Shown: positions 1-12,124, counted from the stretch's first letter. The stretch: 64,000 nucleotides of DNA from Diadema setosum (GCA_033980235.1 CM067077.1:9772102-9836101); one strand, 5' to 3'. Notes: generated by a model not told the origin, from the letters alone. A program made the numbers and translations.

Positions 1-451
1 ATTTAATCTTTAGTAATCCCATCAAAACGTAATTTTCGACTGATTGAACTGACTGAAAAATGAACTTTGAACGACTGCATTCCAGTCACATGAATCTCGG
101 GTGAATTTGAGGAAAGGTTTTGGACAGTTCGGTGCTTGTTTATTCATCTAAAAATGAACAAATTTACGAGATGAATTCAACTGTAATCATGTTAGAGTAT
201 CACATTATGCGAACAAATTTGATCATAATCATGAAATTTTCGAAATATATGACACATGATGCAATTTTGTTAGCTTGGCAATTTCCCTGACATGCCTTGT
301 TGTCGCACCGGATAACTATATTTTCCTATTACATATTTATCCATGATATTTTGAACTCTTATCTCGCTACCTCCGACATTTTTACGATTTTTATTAAACC
401 TCCCTCCTCCCCTTAAAAATCGGAAAGTTCTACCTTCCCTATGGGAAAATC
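1..451. other. No recognisable gene or repeat
   Basis: AT-rich sequence without a convincing reading frame, splice signal or internal repeat. It may be unique flanking DNA or an eroded element. Confidence 0.4.
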
Positions 452-768
452 ACGTAGTATAACACACATTTACCACAGTGTGAAACACACTGTGTTCACA
501 TAGCAGTTTCACTGCTTTAAATGGAACACTTTAAATACAGTGAGCCACACAGTGGAACACAGTGTGGCTACACTATGAACCACACTGTGATCACATTGTG
601 GTTGACAGATGAAATCACTCTGTGGTATCAGTGTGGGTGTGGGTGTGTTTCACTCTGTGTCCACTGTGTCAGGTGGTTCACTGTATTAAAAAGATTTCCA
701 GTTTAACGCAGTGGAATGACTGTGTGAACACAGTGTGTTTCACGCTGTGGTAAATATGTGTTACACTA
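452..768. repeat. Inverted-repeat MITE with CACAGTG motifs
   Basis: The two ends are inverted copies of each other over roughly 70-75 bp. The left arm runs from about 452 to 528 and the right arm from about 690 to 768, both carrying TTTACCACAG-GTGAAACACA-type sequence. The interior is filled with the heptamer CACTGTG and its complement. The structure fits a small non-autonomous foldback/TIR element; no transposase is present. No clear target-site duplication was found. Confidence 0.65.
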
Positions 769-791
769 TGCGTTGTATGGTACTGTCACAC

Positions 792-822
<31 letters not shown>

Positions 823-1045
823 TTACAAAGTGAATTTTCCTGCTACACTATGGTATCTTTCACTCTGTGACCTCTGCTGTCATACTGACATGTTCACACA
901 GTGACCTCTCTGCACTCTGTGGTATCTTTCACACAGTGAGTTCTCCATCCAAACATCCAGATATCACACTGTGTACACTCTGTGACAATTTTCCATATAG
1001 TCATCACACCATGACCACTCTATAGCGATTTTACATCCAGTTTTC
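769..1045. repeat. CACTGTG-rich degenerate repeat tract
   Basis: Irregularly spaced copies of CACTGTG / CACAGTG continue past the inverted-repeat element, interrupted by a poly-T tract near 807-824. It may be the remnant of a second related element. No coding potential. Confidence 0.5.
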
Positions 1046-1142
1046 ACATTGTGTATGATATTTGATTGTAGGTCTACTCCTTTAAAAGTAGTTTCTTCCA
1101 TTTTTTCTGTTTGTGTTGATGGCAAACGTTCATAGATATTTC

Positions 1143-2412
1143 ACTATTATAGGTTTTCCCGGCCAATTTTGCACTCTTTTCAGTCCAATTCCTAATTGTT
1201 GCATTCAATTTAGCACAATTTAGCCTAGATGGCATGTTCGGTATTTCAATTTTATAATCTTTTCATTCAAATTCATTTTGGAGCATTCAAATTACCTTTA
1301 ACATCATTCGAATCAGCACTTTTTCAGTTCAAATTCGTAAGACAAGCATCATTTCGCAAATCGTTCATTCAATTTAGCATGATATAGTCACGTGATCACG
1401 TATACGCTGCGCTCGTTCATTCGAATTCATTCTTGGGCATCCAATTTCGCATTTACTGCAGTCAATTTAGCAGACACGTTTATGCTTTGATTCCTTTCTT
1501 CATTTTCATTCATCATAGGTATTGTTTGCAAGCATCTTGACATTTCATATTTTCGTATTCATTCTTTATTCTGATATAATCTTTGCAATAGTACTTTCAA
1601 AATATGTGTATGTGTTTATAATGTTCGATAGCATTAAATTCATCCACAAATACATTAATCTTAAGTTTGTTTTGACATTGATTGGGAGGAGGTTTCAATT
1701 TACATCGTGATTATTTCCTTCATCTGCATGTTTCATTATTTTTATTTGGTGGGTGCTATATTGCGTTAATCATCATTAGAAATAAAGTTCTTGGATCAGC
1801 TCTAGAGATCAATTTGTCAAGGTTATTACCCTCAAATGCTTCTATGATTCTTTCCCTGTCTTCTTGAGATATACGCCTGTATCTAACTTGTGCTGCCATG
1901 ACTGGACATAAGAAAGTGAAGTGAATCTATGGTACTGGTGCATGTATAACATGTATGAAAGAAGAGGGGCGTTACAGAACAATAAACTTGAGTTATTAAG
2001 GATCAAAGATACCTTTACTATATACTTAACAGTGTGTGGATGAAAAAAAAATTCACATTTAAATACGTATAAATCACGGTTCTCACCTTTTCAAAACAGA
2101 AATAACATTACGCCAATTTGAATGAACATGTTTGGAATTTGACTGCCCATACGCGACATTGAATGACTGAAATACCATTTGCCGCCAGTGCTGGCGAATT
2201 TGAATGACTGAAAGGCACGTGCCAATTTGAATGCCCGTTTTACGAATTCGAAAGGCACATGTTGTGCGAATTTCATTGATCGAAATGCTAAATTGAACGA
2301 ACAAGTTGCAATTTTGAATGACAGAATGTGCAGTGACGCGGATTTTCGCTAAATTGAATGAACCTTTTATCAAATGGACTGACAAAAGTGCGAAATTGGC
2401 CGGGAAAACCTA
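1143..2412. mobile_element. Foldback DNA transposon with repeat-built TIRs
   Basis: The left end (ATAGGTTTTCCCGGCCAATT near 1,150) reappears inverted near 2,390-2,412. Both arms, about 300 bp each, are made of degenerate short units around CAATTTGAATGAC and its complement ATTCAAATT. A candidate duplication TATTTC lies on both sides (about 1,137-1,142 and just after 2,415). The middle (about 1,500-2,050) has no transposase-like ORF. It abuts LINE D and probably inserted into it or next to it. Confidence 0.65.
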
Positions 2413-2521
2413 TAGTAAAACTATTTCGAGTGATAATGTAGGTGTAATAGATTGGTTAAGGACTACTTTCATCTGCATAAATGATGATATATATTCAAGT
2501 TTTATAGTACCGTATCTGAAT

Positions 2522-2865
2522 GGGGTCATCCCATGAGACTGACACCCACGAGTCATACATCCCACGAGTTCGACATTGAAAACAGGTCCTTGAGTTATAC
2601 AGCTCACTAGTCATACAGCCCATGAGTTCGGCACTAGGCAAATAAAGTCCATGAGTTCGACATTAGGTAAAAACAGCCAACGTGTTCGACAGATACAACA
2701 CGGGGCTTAATGTGTCGGTCTCGTGGGCCTTGTTTGCTGAGTGTCGAACTCATGGGCTTTACGACTCGGGAGTTGTATGACGTGGGCTGCATGACTCATT
2801 TAAGCATGGGTCGTATAGCTCGTGGGCTGTATGACTCGTGGGTGTCGGTCTTGTAACGTACAACC
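2522..2865. mobile_element. hAT-like foldback element inserted in LINE D
   Basis: A 344-bp inverted-repeat element made of CACGAG / GTCATACAGCCC / GAGACCGACA units, in one orientation on the left and inverted on the right. It is flanked by an exact 8-bp duplication ATCTGAAT (2,514-2,521 and 2,866-2,873). The LINE D frame is restored if one copy is removed. An 8-bp duplication is typical of hAT transposons. The ends (GGGGTCATCCC and its inverted partner) match those of the larger copy at 38,557-40,292. Confidence 0.75.
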
Positions 2866-2971
2866 ATCTGAATTACGGAATATTGGCCTGGGGTAATACT
2901 TGCCAGGCATTACTAGATTAACTTTTATCACACAAAAGAAGGCCCTCAGAATTTCTTGTAACCTTCTCTTT

Positions 2972-3123
2972 AAATTCCTTAGATTGGAAATCAATCTATG
3001 AGACTGTGGTTGGGGACAAATCCAAAATAAGATTTTTAAAAATTGGATTTACTTCTAAATCTATCAGATTGACATTTTCAATCTAATTTTGGATTTGTCC
3101 CTCATCTGAATTTAAGGAATTTA
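2972..3123. repeat. Hairpin MITE inside LINE D
   Basis: Inverted arms start with AAATTCCTTA and contain GGGACAAATCCAAAAT on both sides of a short AT-rich loop. It interrupts the C-terminal coding part of LINE D. Confidence 0.55.
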
Positions 3124-4095
3124 GAGAGTTCACCCATAAATACACACTGATGGTTTGTTTTTCGATTATAAAATCTTGATTATAAATAATTTGCACTTAT
3201 TTCAACTTGGTCATTTTAGGATTAAGAAATAACAGTAATCATCTTCCAAAATATTTCACGATTCATTTCATCGCAATAGTCATTTCCATAAATATCCCAC
3301 ACGACAATCTGGACCAAACCTTTGGAACAACCTTGACAACCAGTTTTAAAGAATCTAATAAACTTATTACATTTAGATATAAATAGAGGAGGTAGCCGAT
3401 TTGCTTTCGACATACTGACATACTGAGATAATTTCTGTATACAGAAAATATGTGCCCTTTTTTACCTGCTCTGACGATGGAGTGGCTTGTTTTTAAATGA
3501 TTATGCAGACTTCTCTACATTCCTCTCTGCTCTTCTTCCTCTTCTGTCCTCTCTCTTCTTGTACTTTGTTGTTGTGTGATGTCACTGTATTTCCCTTCCC
3601 TAAACGATGTCGCGCCTTTTGTGAATGTATTAATCTCCCTTTTCTTTTTCATTTTTTAAGTGCGTTTAGGCCCTAAGTATCTCACATTGTGAGTTTTTGA
3701 CACCGTTCTTTTGTTGGGTACCCAAGACTCACTGCCTGCAAGATGAGCATGGTTAGATTTGCCAGAATTTGTATTTTCTATGCTTTAAAATGGTAACGAT
3801 ATTACAAGCCTTGCTTTTCAGTGGACGACTTTTTTGTAGAGGTTTTCTTAGTTATTCTACTTAAATGTGAATATAGTTATATCTTGTGCTCTGCGATTCA
3901 CATTACGTTATTCTTCTTTCTCTTTGATTGAAATCATTAAACAATGTGTTTGTTTAACCTATGCTTTATATTCTGTTTCACTCTTTGTTGGATGGAAAAT
4001 AACAATTGAATTCAACTGAATTGAACTGAATTGAATTGAATTAAATTATTTAAATTAAATTGAATTGAATTGAATTGAATTGAATTGAATTGAAT

Positions 4096-4423
4096 TATTG
4101 CTTATATTGCCGTTATTCTTATCAGTAGTAGCTTTCATAGAGAAATGATACCCCTCAAAAAACAAACACGAACTAACCAACCAACGAACCGAACGAACAA
4201 ACTCACTCTTGTCTGAAGGAAGTGCACAATAACCTACACATGCACAGTCCCAAATAGGCCTACTCTATTAAATCCATTCGTTTAGTTGGCAATAGTTAAT
4301 TCTCAGATGAATTCAAAATCAAGATTCTTGATCGACGCCATGTTTTTGACGCAACACGTGCCTTACCCGGGAATATCTAATTGTGCCATCCTCTCTTCAT
4401 ATGATATCATGTATATTTATATA

Positions 4424-4477
<54 letters not shown>

Positions 4478-5400
4478 CATAAATATAGATTATATTAATG
4501 GCATAATATTCTACCATTTCTACAATTTTTTTTTTTTTTTTTTACAATACTGTAGTATATCCGCATCTTTTTTTTTAATTTACTAACCTTCGGAATGATA
4601 AACCTTTCTTTCTTCTTCTTTTCATTTTCAGAGTAGCGGCCCTGTGGATTAACGAAACCTATCCATTCCTGGTAAACAAACCCTTTCGCATTTTAAACGA
4701 ACAATCGAAAAAAAAAAATAAAGAGACGCCTTAAGGTTAAAATACCTTCGGCGTAGCGTGACCTTTGGACCAAGTAACTGTAACCTACTGTATCCAGGGC
4801 AATGTAAAAATTGTAATAGTAAGCAACCTCATAGGCCAGCAAGAGAAGTGATATGCAATTGATTGTGGAATGAGAAATGGAGGAGTTTGTCTGAAGTTGT
4901 AAAAGCTCTCCGTCTGTTTTGTAGTGGGAGAATTCTCATTATTTCCGATAGCAGAATTCAGTACATAGGGCTCTCGTGTATCTTTATGCAAAGTTGATGA
5001 ATGTTGCAGACGATCAGGGATAAAAATCTGCAGCTTTGTGGTAACTTATGCAGGCGTCACACTGTCCCGAAATGAGCAAGGATGGGCACATGATGGGAAT
5101 GTTCGAATACGGCTCTGATCGTATAATCATCGGGCCATTCATGATGGTATGTTGAGCCTACGTATGACCGCCGGTGGAGCAAGTTCATGAGCGATGTTAA
5201 AATCTTCGTAAAGCCATCTGTTTACTTTAAAAAAAAAATGCTGTTCATGAATGAAATTAATCATGATATTACAGTGATTATTGAAAAAAAAAATATAGGG
5301 TCTACATGCGTATCTACACTAGGCCTTATCTGAAATAGTTAGATCACATGAATTGCACTGTTATCAGGTACGTTTATTCATAGATATATAGTTTGAACTA
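4096..5400. other. No gene seen; AT microsatellite at 4,420-4,480
   Basis: No supported coding region. Contains an (AT)n tract around 4,420-4,480 and poly-T/poly-A tracts near 4,527 and 4,710. The rest is non-repetitive AT-rich sequence. Confidence 0.4.
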
Positions 5401-5471
5401 TTTCTAACCATTAAATGAAATGTACTGTTTTATCTATACGAGTTAGTGTATCGCTTGTATACTCATTGTCT

Positions 5472-6090
5472 CTATCTTAATGAAATCCTAGAGGTGGTCC
5501 GAGCTTGGTATATACATTCCAGCAGGATGTGGTCCGCTGTCTGCTCAGGTGCACCACACAGACAAGCTGCTGAGGAACTGAGGCCCCAGCGATGCATGTT
5601 GGCCCCGAAACGACCTACTCCAGTGCAGAGTCGGTTCAGGGTGACCCACTCTCTACGAGGGAGATCAGCTCCTGGTGGGATGCTTATGCCAGGGGGGATG
5701 GTGAACTGTGTGGGCTTTGTCGTCTCTTGCCAATCATGTTGCCATTTCTCCATAAGGTTGAAGTTGGAGGTTGTTAGTGATTTTGCATGACGGCTGAAGG
5801 GTCGACAGGAGCGTAGGCGTTGGCGAGTGAGTTTTGGGGCTCTGGTGATGCGAGCATGTAGGAGGTGTAAGGTGTCTGGAAGAGCCTTCTTCACCAGAAT
5901 GGCCATGTGGTGTTCTCTACGGAGTGCAGGTGGGGCACTTTCAGAGAGGACAGGGAGGTATTTCACTGGGGTTGGTCGTAGGCAAGCGTTGACTATTCTC
6001 ATGGTGTCGTTGAGAGTAGCATCCAGTTTGTTGACATGGGAGCTTCTACACCATGCTTGGGCAGCATATTCTGCAGCATTATAGACGAGT
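5472..6090 (-). pseudogene. LINE B, C-terminal part (separated 3' piece)
   Basis: About 200 codons on the minus strand. The frame starts at VYNAAEYAAQAW beside 6,090 and ends after RTTSRISLR. Near the C-terminus the segment RFGANMHRWGLS is followed by CLCGAPEQTADHILLEC, a C-x-C-x7-H-x4-C arrangement seen at the C-terminus of many non-LTR retrotransposon polyproteins (Jockey/I-like groups). It is the downstream part of the LINE B ORF whose upstream part resumes at 25,831. The codons on both sides (GCA CTC and CTC GTC) join without loss once the shared GAGT is counted once. The stretch is free of stops, yet cannot act alone. Confidence 0.8.
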
Positions 6091-6398
6091 GGACTACACA
6101 GCTCTACACAGCTCTTGGACTACACAGTTATGCGTGGAATACACACTTGACCCTAAGTGATATTTCAAGTCATGAGTTTTGGAAAAAGTGGCTACAACCT
6201 CCGATATCAACCTGACACCAGAAAACTCAACAGGAAACCCTCAAACTCGAGTACAATGTCACTGAATTCTGCATCGACTTCAAGTGGAAAGCCTCCGCGG
6301 CACCCATCTTCCTCCACCACTTCGCGGGAATCAGAGCACGTGATAAGCCCTGGACAATTGACCCCGCCAAATCGTCGACGACCATCCGAACCGTCGTA
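6091..6398 (+). pseudogene. LINE A 5'UTR and ORF1 N-terminus
   Basis: LINE A begins immediately after the LINE B break with GGACTACACAGCTCTACACA and an 81-bp leader. ATG at 6,172 opens a Ser/Pro/Arg-rich frame (starting MSFGKSGYNLRYQPD) that runs to the codons PSEPS before it is interrupted at 6,398. Its frame continues at 15,044 (DGSDGRRRNAD) if one TA is removed, giving an ORF1 protein of about 418 residues. I chose this ATG because it lies downstream of the element's start and in phase with the conserved part. An in-frame upstream ATG at 6,157 is also possible. Low-complexity N-termini are common in LINE ORF1 proteins. Confidence 0.65.
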
Positions 6399-6519
6399 TA
6401 TGTCAAAATTCGGTAAATTTTTCGAATTTCAGATTTTGCCGTTTTAAGAAAGCCCAGCACACACTCTTTCTACTCACAAAATTTTGGAACCGGATTTTGT
6501 GTTTTTAACAGAGAAATTT

Positions 6520-6643
6520 GATATACGTCATTTTGCCTGAACGCGAATTGGCTGAAGGCGTTCATCCGAACCGACGTATCGCTATACGTCGGTTCGGGTG
6601 GACGCGAAACTTCGAGTCGCGTTCAGAGAAGGTGTCGTATCGC
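6520..6643. repeat. 124-bp palindrome, left side of element E
   Basis: An imperfect inverted repeat of about 60 bp per arm. The centre is perfect for 14 bp per arm (CCGAACCGACGTAT and its complement) with a 4-bp spacer. The GC-rich core stands out from its AT-rich surroundings and would form a cruciform. It shares its core motif with the palindrome at 14,689-14,811. Confidence 0.75.
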
Positions 6644-7984
6644 CCCGGATCAGCCAGAACTGGCAGAAGCAGACGATGGAGCGTCAACTGGACCCTCCCC
6701 AGGACCGGTGAGTTTTATTATGAGTAGCTATGAAATCATGCGATTTCAATTAAAATGAACAGACCCAAGCAAGTTCTATCCATAAGATTGTCACTTGTCA
6801 AGATAAATACGCAGATTGTCGTGGGTTTGCCCAAATATTTCGTCGTGTTGTTAGGTGTAGTCCTGTGTATAGATAAATATGTGGGTACAAAGGGATACTC
6901 TAGTACTAGTAGTAGTAGGCCTACTAGGGTTTAAAATCATAGACCCTTACTAATCTAGAAGAAAACAACGTTCACAATGATCTCATTGAGTTGGCTTTAT
7001 GTGCTTATGGTCCATATATGGACCTCATACGTAGTGGGTGTGGGCAATGCCAAACTGTTAACACTTCAGGGTGAGTTGTTTGGGAATTACCACAAAAAGT
7101 ACGAGATTATAGACGAGTCTAACAATTAACTTACGTAGTCACAGCCAACAATTTAGAGCCTCTAATCGCTGGTTCATCATTGAGTGTGCTGTAGGACCCT
7201 AGAGTTCTGATGATAGGTTCTACTTACTTATATTTTTATGGCCGATTGAGCCCCAAGCTTGCAAACACACACAAAGAAAAACACCCAAATCTGAGTGTAA
7301 TGTATCTCATGTGAATTTGCCAATGTAAGCCAAGGATCTAGTAGAAGGGCCTAGTATAGGCTATACTGGCTATAGTAAAATGAACGATTATAAATTACCA
7401 ACGTCTGTAAATTCATCTGATACTAGGATTCCTAGGACTCTAGGAGTAGGATTAAATTATGCTGGCCCATAAATACATGTGTGTTGTTCAGAGATGTAGC
7501 CAACTGCAAATGCTTTGTACGGCACCGGTACTGAGTATGAATTTTTATCGCATGCATTTTTATGTCGCTGTGAGTGCCAAGTCTCCATAATATTGAAATC
7601 ACTGCAATGAAGGCTTTAGTGTGTTAACAGGCCAGAGGGCAGTACTTGAGTAAGCCCCTCCTGTGATATCTAATAGTAATACGTTGATGTTCTACAATTA
7701 AAATATATAAATTGAGGTCTTAATGCAATGTTCCAATTGTCAGATCTAGCCTAGCTAGGCTATAGGTGCCCACACATTCTAGAGAGTAGTTTTGCAGTAC
7801 CATAAGCACAGGGGATCTTCGCCCTCTATCCGTTTATAATATGAGTTGAATTGTGCTTTTGCATTTTTATGATCAATGTAAAAATAGACCACTAGATAGG
7901 CTTGAGGAAAAACATTTCTGCTAAAATTAAAAAATATATTTTTAATACACTTGTAGTGAATGTTTTTGTTTTTGTTTGTTACAG
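6644..7984. other. Element E interior, no gene; possible splice donor at 6,708
   Basis: A short open frame (6,518-6,727) overlaps the palindrome and contains a good donor CCG|GTGAGT at 6,707/6,708. It may be a first exon, but its phase does not match the next exon-like segment. The rest is TAG/CTAG-rich intron-like sequence. Confidence 0.3.
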
Positions 7985-8272
7985 CTCTTTGTCCTCAGGG
8001 AAACCAACAGATGTTGAAGTCCTTTGGGACAAAGATGGTACAAGGAATACCGTAGCTGTTGATCAGCTGAAATTCAGGAAGGGCATGCTTCCCACGACTT
8101 GGAGTTTGTGTGTCAATGCGATGGCACAGGAAACTGTGGAAAGGCACAGTTACTGCTGTGTATGGGGGAAAGAATTCTGAAAGCAGTAGCGATGATGGAA
8201 ACACAAGCACCGCAGACAGCAGTGACGAAGATGATACTTCTGATTATGACAGCATTTATCTGGCGAAATTAG
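7985..8272 (+). pseudogene. Exon-like segment, beta-barrel-like and acidic Ser-rich protein
   Basis: Bounded by a good acceptor (TTTGTTACAG before 7,985) and donor (TTAG|GTAAGA at 8,272/8,273). In one frame it reads GKPTDVEVLWDKDGTRN...DQLKFRKG. A +1 shift near 8,090-8,105 leads into VSMRWHRKLWKGTVTAVYGG, followed by a Ser/Asp/Glu-rich stretch (SSSDDGNTSTADSSDEDD) and YDSIYLAKL. The W-rich halves look like small beta-barrel (Tudor/SH3-like) segments, which is inference from pattern only. The frameshift suggests a decayed copy. The exon ends in phase 1, which fits the open frame of the repeated exons downstream. No family recognised. Confidence 0.45.
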
Positions 8273-8850
8273 GTAAGATTGTGCACACACAAACGAATAA
8301 ATACTTGTAGTAAAAAGTATGGACAGTATATAGTGTGTGTGTGTTTATTCAATGCCTCTAATAACTTCATAACTGTGCTGCAATGTTAGAAGTAGCTTAC
8401 TCCATACTGTATGAATGCAATGAAGTAGTGCCTGGTATATAAGGTTTTCATGGTGTCAACTCATAGACAGCACAACCTGGTATACCAAGTTTTCACAATA
8501 AAGACATGAGCGTGTACTTGTGTAGCCTTAATTCATGTTTATTTGTGTTATGCCTACAAAAAAAAAAAAAAAAAAAACTTTAATGAACAGATTAAACCTT
8601 CTATCATTTTCTTTTCTTTTTTCTGTGTCACATCTGCTTGTATTTTGTGTTAGTTACTTTTTCCAATTTCATAATGCCTTGTTTTGCTGCAAAACTGAAA
8701 ATCTATGTGTGTAGCCAGCAAGGCTGAGGTTAAAGAATTTTGGCTTACTGACCCCATTCGGGTGCCCTATACGTAACAAAAGAGTTTGTAAGCCTATCAG
8801 CAAATGCTATTTTTGTGCCTCACTTCCAATGTTTTTGTATTCTTCATAAG
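8273..8850. other. Intron-like sequence of element E
   Basis: Contains a TG-rich tract near 8,330 and a poly-A tract at about 8,560-8,577. No coding sequence seen. Confidence 0.35.
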
Positions 8851-9110
8851 CACATGCAATTGACTGTGGAAAGAGGATGCATGTACCGCTTGACTGCTTT
8901 TGCATTTAATGCAGATCACCACAGTCTGTAAGATCTCTGCTGATGGGCAAAATTAAAACTCTTGTTTGTGGACATTTACATAGGGCTATCTGAAAATGTG
9001 GTATTAAAAGATTAATCTTAATTTTAAAAAATAAATCATCTTTAGAAAAAATAGGATAGTAACAGTGTAAAATGTATGCACTCTGTATATTTTGTTTTCC
9101 TCATTTACAG

Positions 9111-9231
9111 TTGGCATCAAAAAGGACATCAGCTGCATTCTAGAGATACCAATGCTAGTATTGAACAGTGAAGGAGAACCGTTAGATCCATCCCGGCCAG
9201 CAGAATGTCAGCTCTGACCAACTTCTCAATG
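9111..9231 (+). pseudogene. Repeated exon A1 (frame broken at its end)
   Basis: Joined in phase 1 to the exon ending at 8,272, it reads VGIKKDISCILEIPMLVLNS and then hits TGA after AECQL. One extra base relative to copy A3 explains the stop. Acceptor TTTACAG and donor ATG|GTGAGT are both good. Confidence 0.4.
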
Positions 9232-11179
9232 GTGAGTGTTTGTAAAGCCTTAATCTTGTTCAGAAACCCAAGCAGATATGGTTGAATCAGTCTTGTTGGA
9301 ATATCAATTAGTAATCCGGATTAAATTATGCTATAGCTGTCATATAATAGCAAATAAAAAGAATGACATCAACTATACACAAGCAAAGACTGTAGCATCC
9401 TGGCTACCATGTACAGATACCAGTATTTTTTGCAGTTGTCATGGGTGGGTCAAGGAATTCTGTAAATTGGTGGGGGGGGGGGAACACATGCACATCCTCC
9501 AGTTTTTCTCTGTTTATTTTTTGTTTAAAAAAAGGGCATCTTAAACCCCATGTGTCCCTGCGCAGATCCACCATGGGTTGTAATCTGGATGACAAAGAAA
9601 TGATAAAGCCAATCTTTCAATAAATATGATTTTTTTTAAATGCAATATTTATGCACCATGTGTATTTTCTTTTTCTTTTTGTTTTCTTCATTTCCAGTTG
9701 GCATCACCAAGGACATGGACTGCATTCAAGAGATACCAATACACACTTTGTACCAGAATTAAACAATGAAGCACCATCAGATCCATCCCAGCAAAATGTC
9801 AGCTATGACCAACTTCACACTGGTGAGTGTTTGTAAAGCCTTAATCTTGTTGGGAAACCCAACCAGATATTGCTGCATTAATCTTGTTGGAATATCCATA
9901 ATAGTGATTAAGATTAAATGATGCTATTGCTGTCTTATACACTTTAATAGCAATTAAAAAGGATGACATAAACTACACACAAGCAAAGAATGTAGTATCC
10001 TGGCTACCATGTGCCAGTGTTTTTTGCAGTTGTCAGGGGTGGGTCCAGGAATTCTGTGAAGTTGGGGGGGGGGGGGGGGCCACACGCATGTCCTCCAGTT
10101 TTTCTGTTCATTTCTTTTGCTTAAAACAAAGACAAAAATAAAGGGTATCTTACACCTGATGTGCCCCACATGAATCAACCACTGGTTGCAATCTGGATGA
10201 CATGTTATCCTTCTTGTCATATTGTAGCAAATGGCTAACACACTACTGGAGAATGTAGCTTGTCTGCAAATTGTACCTGGACCTTCCAAGCAGAGTGATA
10301 ATTAATATATGAACAATTCTCAAATGAGGATGCATGTACCGTTTGACTACTTTTGCGTTTATGCAAATCACCAGTCTGTCCGATCTCTGCTGATGGGCAA
10401 AAAAAAACCCTCTTGTTTGTGGACATTTAAATAGGGCTTTCTGAAAATTGTGGTATTAAAAGGTTAATCTTAATATAAAAAAGATAAATTCAATCTTTAA
10501 AAAAACCCTGCTAGAAACAATGAAATAAACATAGGCTATGTATATTTTGTTTTCCTCATTTACAGTTGGCATAAAAAAAAGACATCAGCTGCCTTCCTGA
10601 GATATCAATTGTAGTATTGAACAATGAAGGAGCACCGTCTGATTTACCCCAGCAGAATGTCAGCTCTGACCAACTTCTCAATGGTGAGTGTTAGTACAGC
10701 CTTAACCTTGTTGGGAAACCCAACCAGATATTGCTGAATCAATCCTGTTGGAATATCCCTTAGTAATCCGGATTAAATGACGCTATTGTTGATATATAAT
10801 AGCAAATAAAAAGAATGACATCAACTATACACAAGCATAGAATGTAGCATCCTGGCTCCCATGTACCAGTATTTTTTGCAGTTTTCAGGGGTGGGTCCAG
10901 GAATTCTGCAAATTGGGGGGGGGGGGGGGGGGAACCACACGCATGTCCTCCAGTTTTTCTCTGTTATTTTTTTTGTTAAAAAAGGGGGGGGGGGGGCATC
11001 TTAAACCCTATGTGTCCCCGCATGGATCCACCATGGGTTGTAATCTGGATGACATTTTGTCCTTTGAAAGAAATGATAAAGTCAATCTTTCAATAAATAT
11101 GATTTTTAAAAAAAATGTAATAGTTATGCACCATGTGTATTTTCTTTTTTTTTTTTTTTTTGGTTTTCTCCATTTCCAG

Positions 11180-11271
11180 TTGGCATCACCAAGGACATGG
11201 ACTGCATTCACGAGATACCAGTACCAGAATTGAACAACGAAGCAATGTCAGCTCTGACCAACTTCTCACTG
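11180..11271 (+). CDS. Repeated exon B2, open in the ancestral frame
   Basis: 92 bp between CATTTCCAG and CTG|GTGAGT. In phase 1 it reads VGITKDMDCIHEIPVPEL and ends ALTNFSL at a codon boundary. It is 33 bp (11 codons) shorter than B1. Two copies (B2 and A3) keep the same frame and the same end, so this is probably the original coding frame. The exon enters in phase 1 and leaves in phase 0, so serial inclusion of copies would break the frame. The copies can only be alternatives or are dead. Function unknown. Confidence 0.35.
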
Positions 11272-12008
11272 GTGAGTATTTGTAAAGCCTTAATCTTGTT
11301 GGGAAACCCAACCAGATATTGCTGCATTAATCTTGTTGGAATATCTATCAGTAATGAAGATTAAATGATGCTATTGCTGTCTTATACACTTTAATAGCAA
11401 TTAAAAAGGATGACATAAACTACACACAAGCAAAGAATGTAGCATCCTGGCTACCATGTACCAGTGTTTGTGTTGTCAGGGGTGGGTCCAGGAATTCTGT
11501 GAAAGCTGGGGGGGGGGGGGGACCACATGCACGTCCTCCAGTTTTTCTGTTATTTCTTTTGTTAAAAAAAAGACAAAAATAAAGGGCATCTTACGCCTGA
11601 TGTGCCCCACATGAATTAACCACTGGTTGCAATCTGGATGACATGTTATCCTTCTTGTCATATTGTAGCAAATGGCTAACACACAACTGGAGAATGTAGC
11701 TTGTCTGCCATTTGTACCTGGACCTTCCAAGCTGAGTGATAATCTATGAGCAATTTTCAAATGAGGATGCATGTGCCGTTTGACTGCTTTTGCATTGATG
11801 CAGATCACCAATCTGTCCGATCTCTGCTGGGCAAAAAAAAATTCTTGTTTGTGGACATTTACAAAGGGCTACCTGAAAATTGTGCTATTAAAAGGTTAAT
11901 CTTAGTAAAAGAAATTATAAAGTCAATCTTTCAATAAATATGATGGAAACAAATAAAATGTTTGTGCACCATATGCACTTGTTTTTCTTTTTGTTTCTTC
12001 ATTTCCAG

Positions 12009-12124
12009 TTGGCATCACCAAAGACATGGACTGCATTCAAGAGATACCAATGCTAGTATTGAACAATGAAGCACCGTCAGATCCATCCCGCAGAATGTCA
12101 TCTCTGACCTGCAACTTCTCACTG
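12009..12124 (+). CDS. Repeated exon A3, open in the ancestral frame
   Basis: 116 bp with acceptor ATTTCCAG and donor CTG|GTGAGT. In phase 1 it reads VGITKDMDCIQEIPMLVLNN and ends in TCNFSL, with no stop. It is the longest intact copy of the A/B exon family in this reading frame. No known domain recognised. Confidence 0.35.

Larger units (their letters stand above)
2413..4095 (+). mobile_element. CR1-like LINE D, 5'-truncated 3' fragment
   Basis: Broken reading frame for the end of a CR1-like reverse transcriptase. Just before 2,521 it reads DIYSSFIVPYLN, and after an insertion it resumes LNYGILAWGNT at 2,868, the thumb/connection region of this LINE group. Further on, residues like KYFTIHF and QTFGTTL match the C-terminal tail of LINE C (KIFHDSFHRN, RLWNNLDN), but with frameshifts and stops. 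A 3'UTR follows, with a pyrimidine-rich stretch near 3,510-3,560 that resembles the LINE C 3'UTR. It ends in an (ATTGA)n tail at about 4,005-4,095, the normal end for these LINEs. No catalytic RT residues are retained, so it is dead. Confidence 0.75.

Noticed and set aside
4286..4586. Ile/Tyr-rich ORFs
   Set aside because: Translation of the (AT)n microsatellite, not coding.
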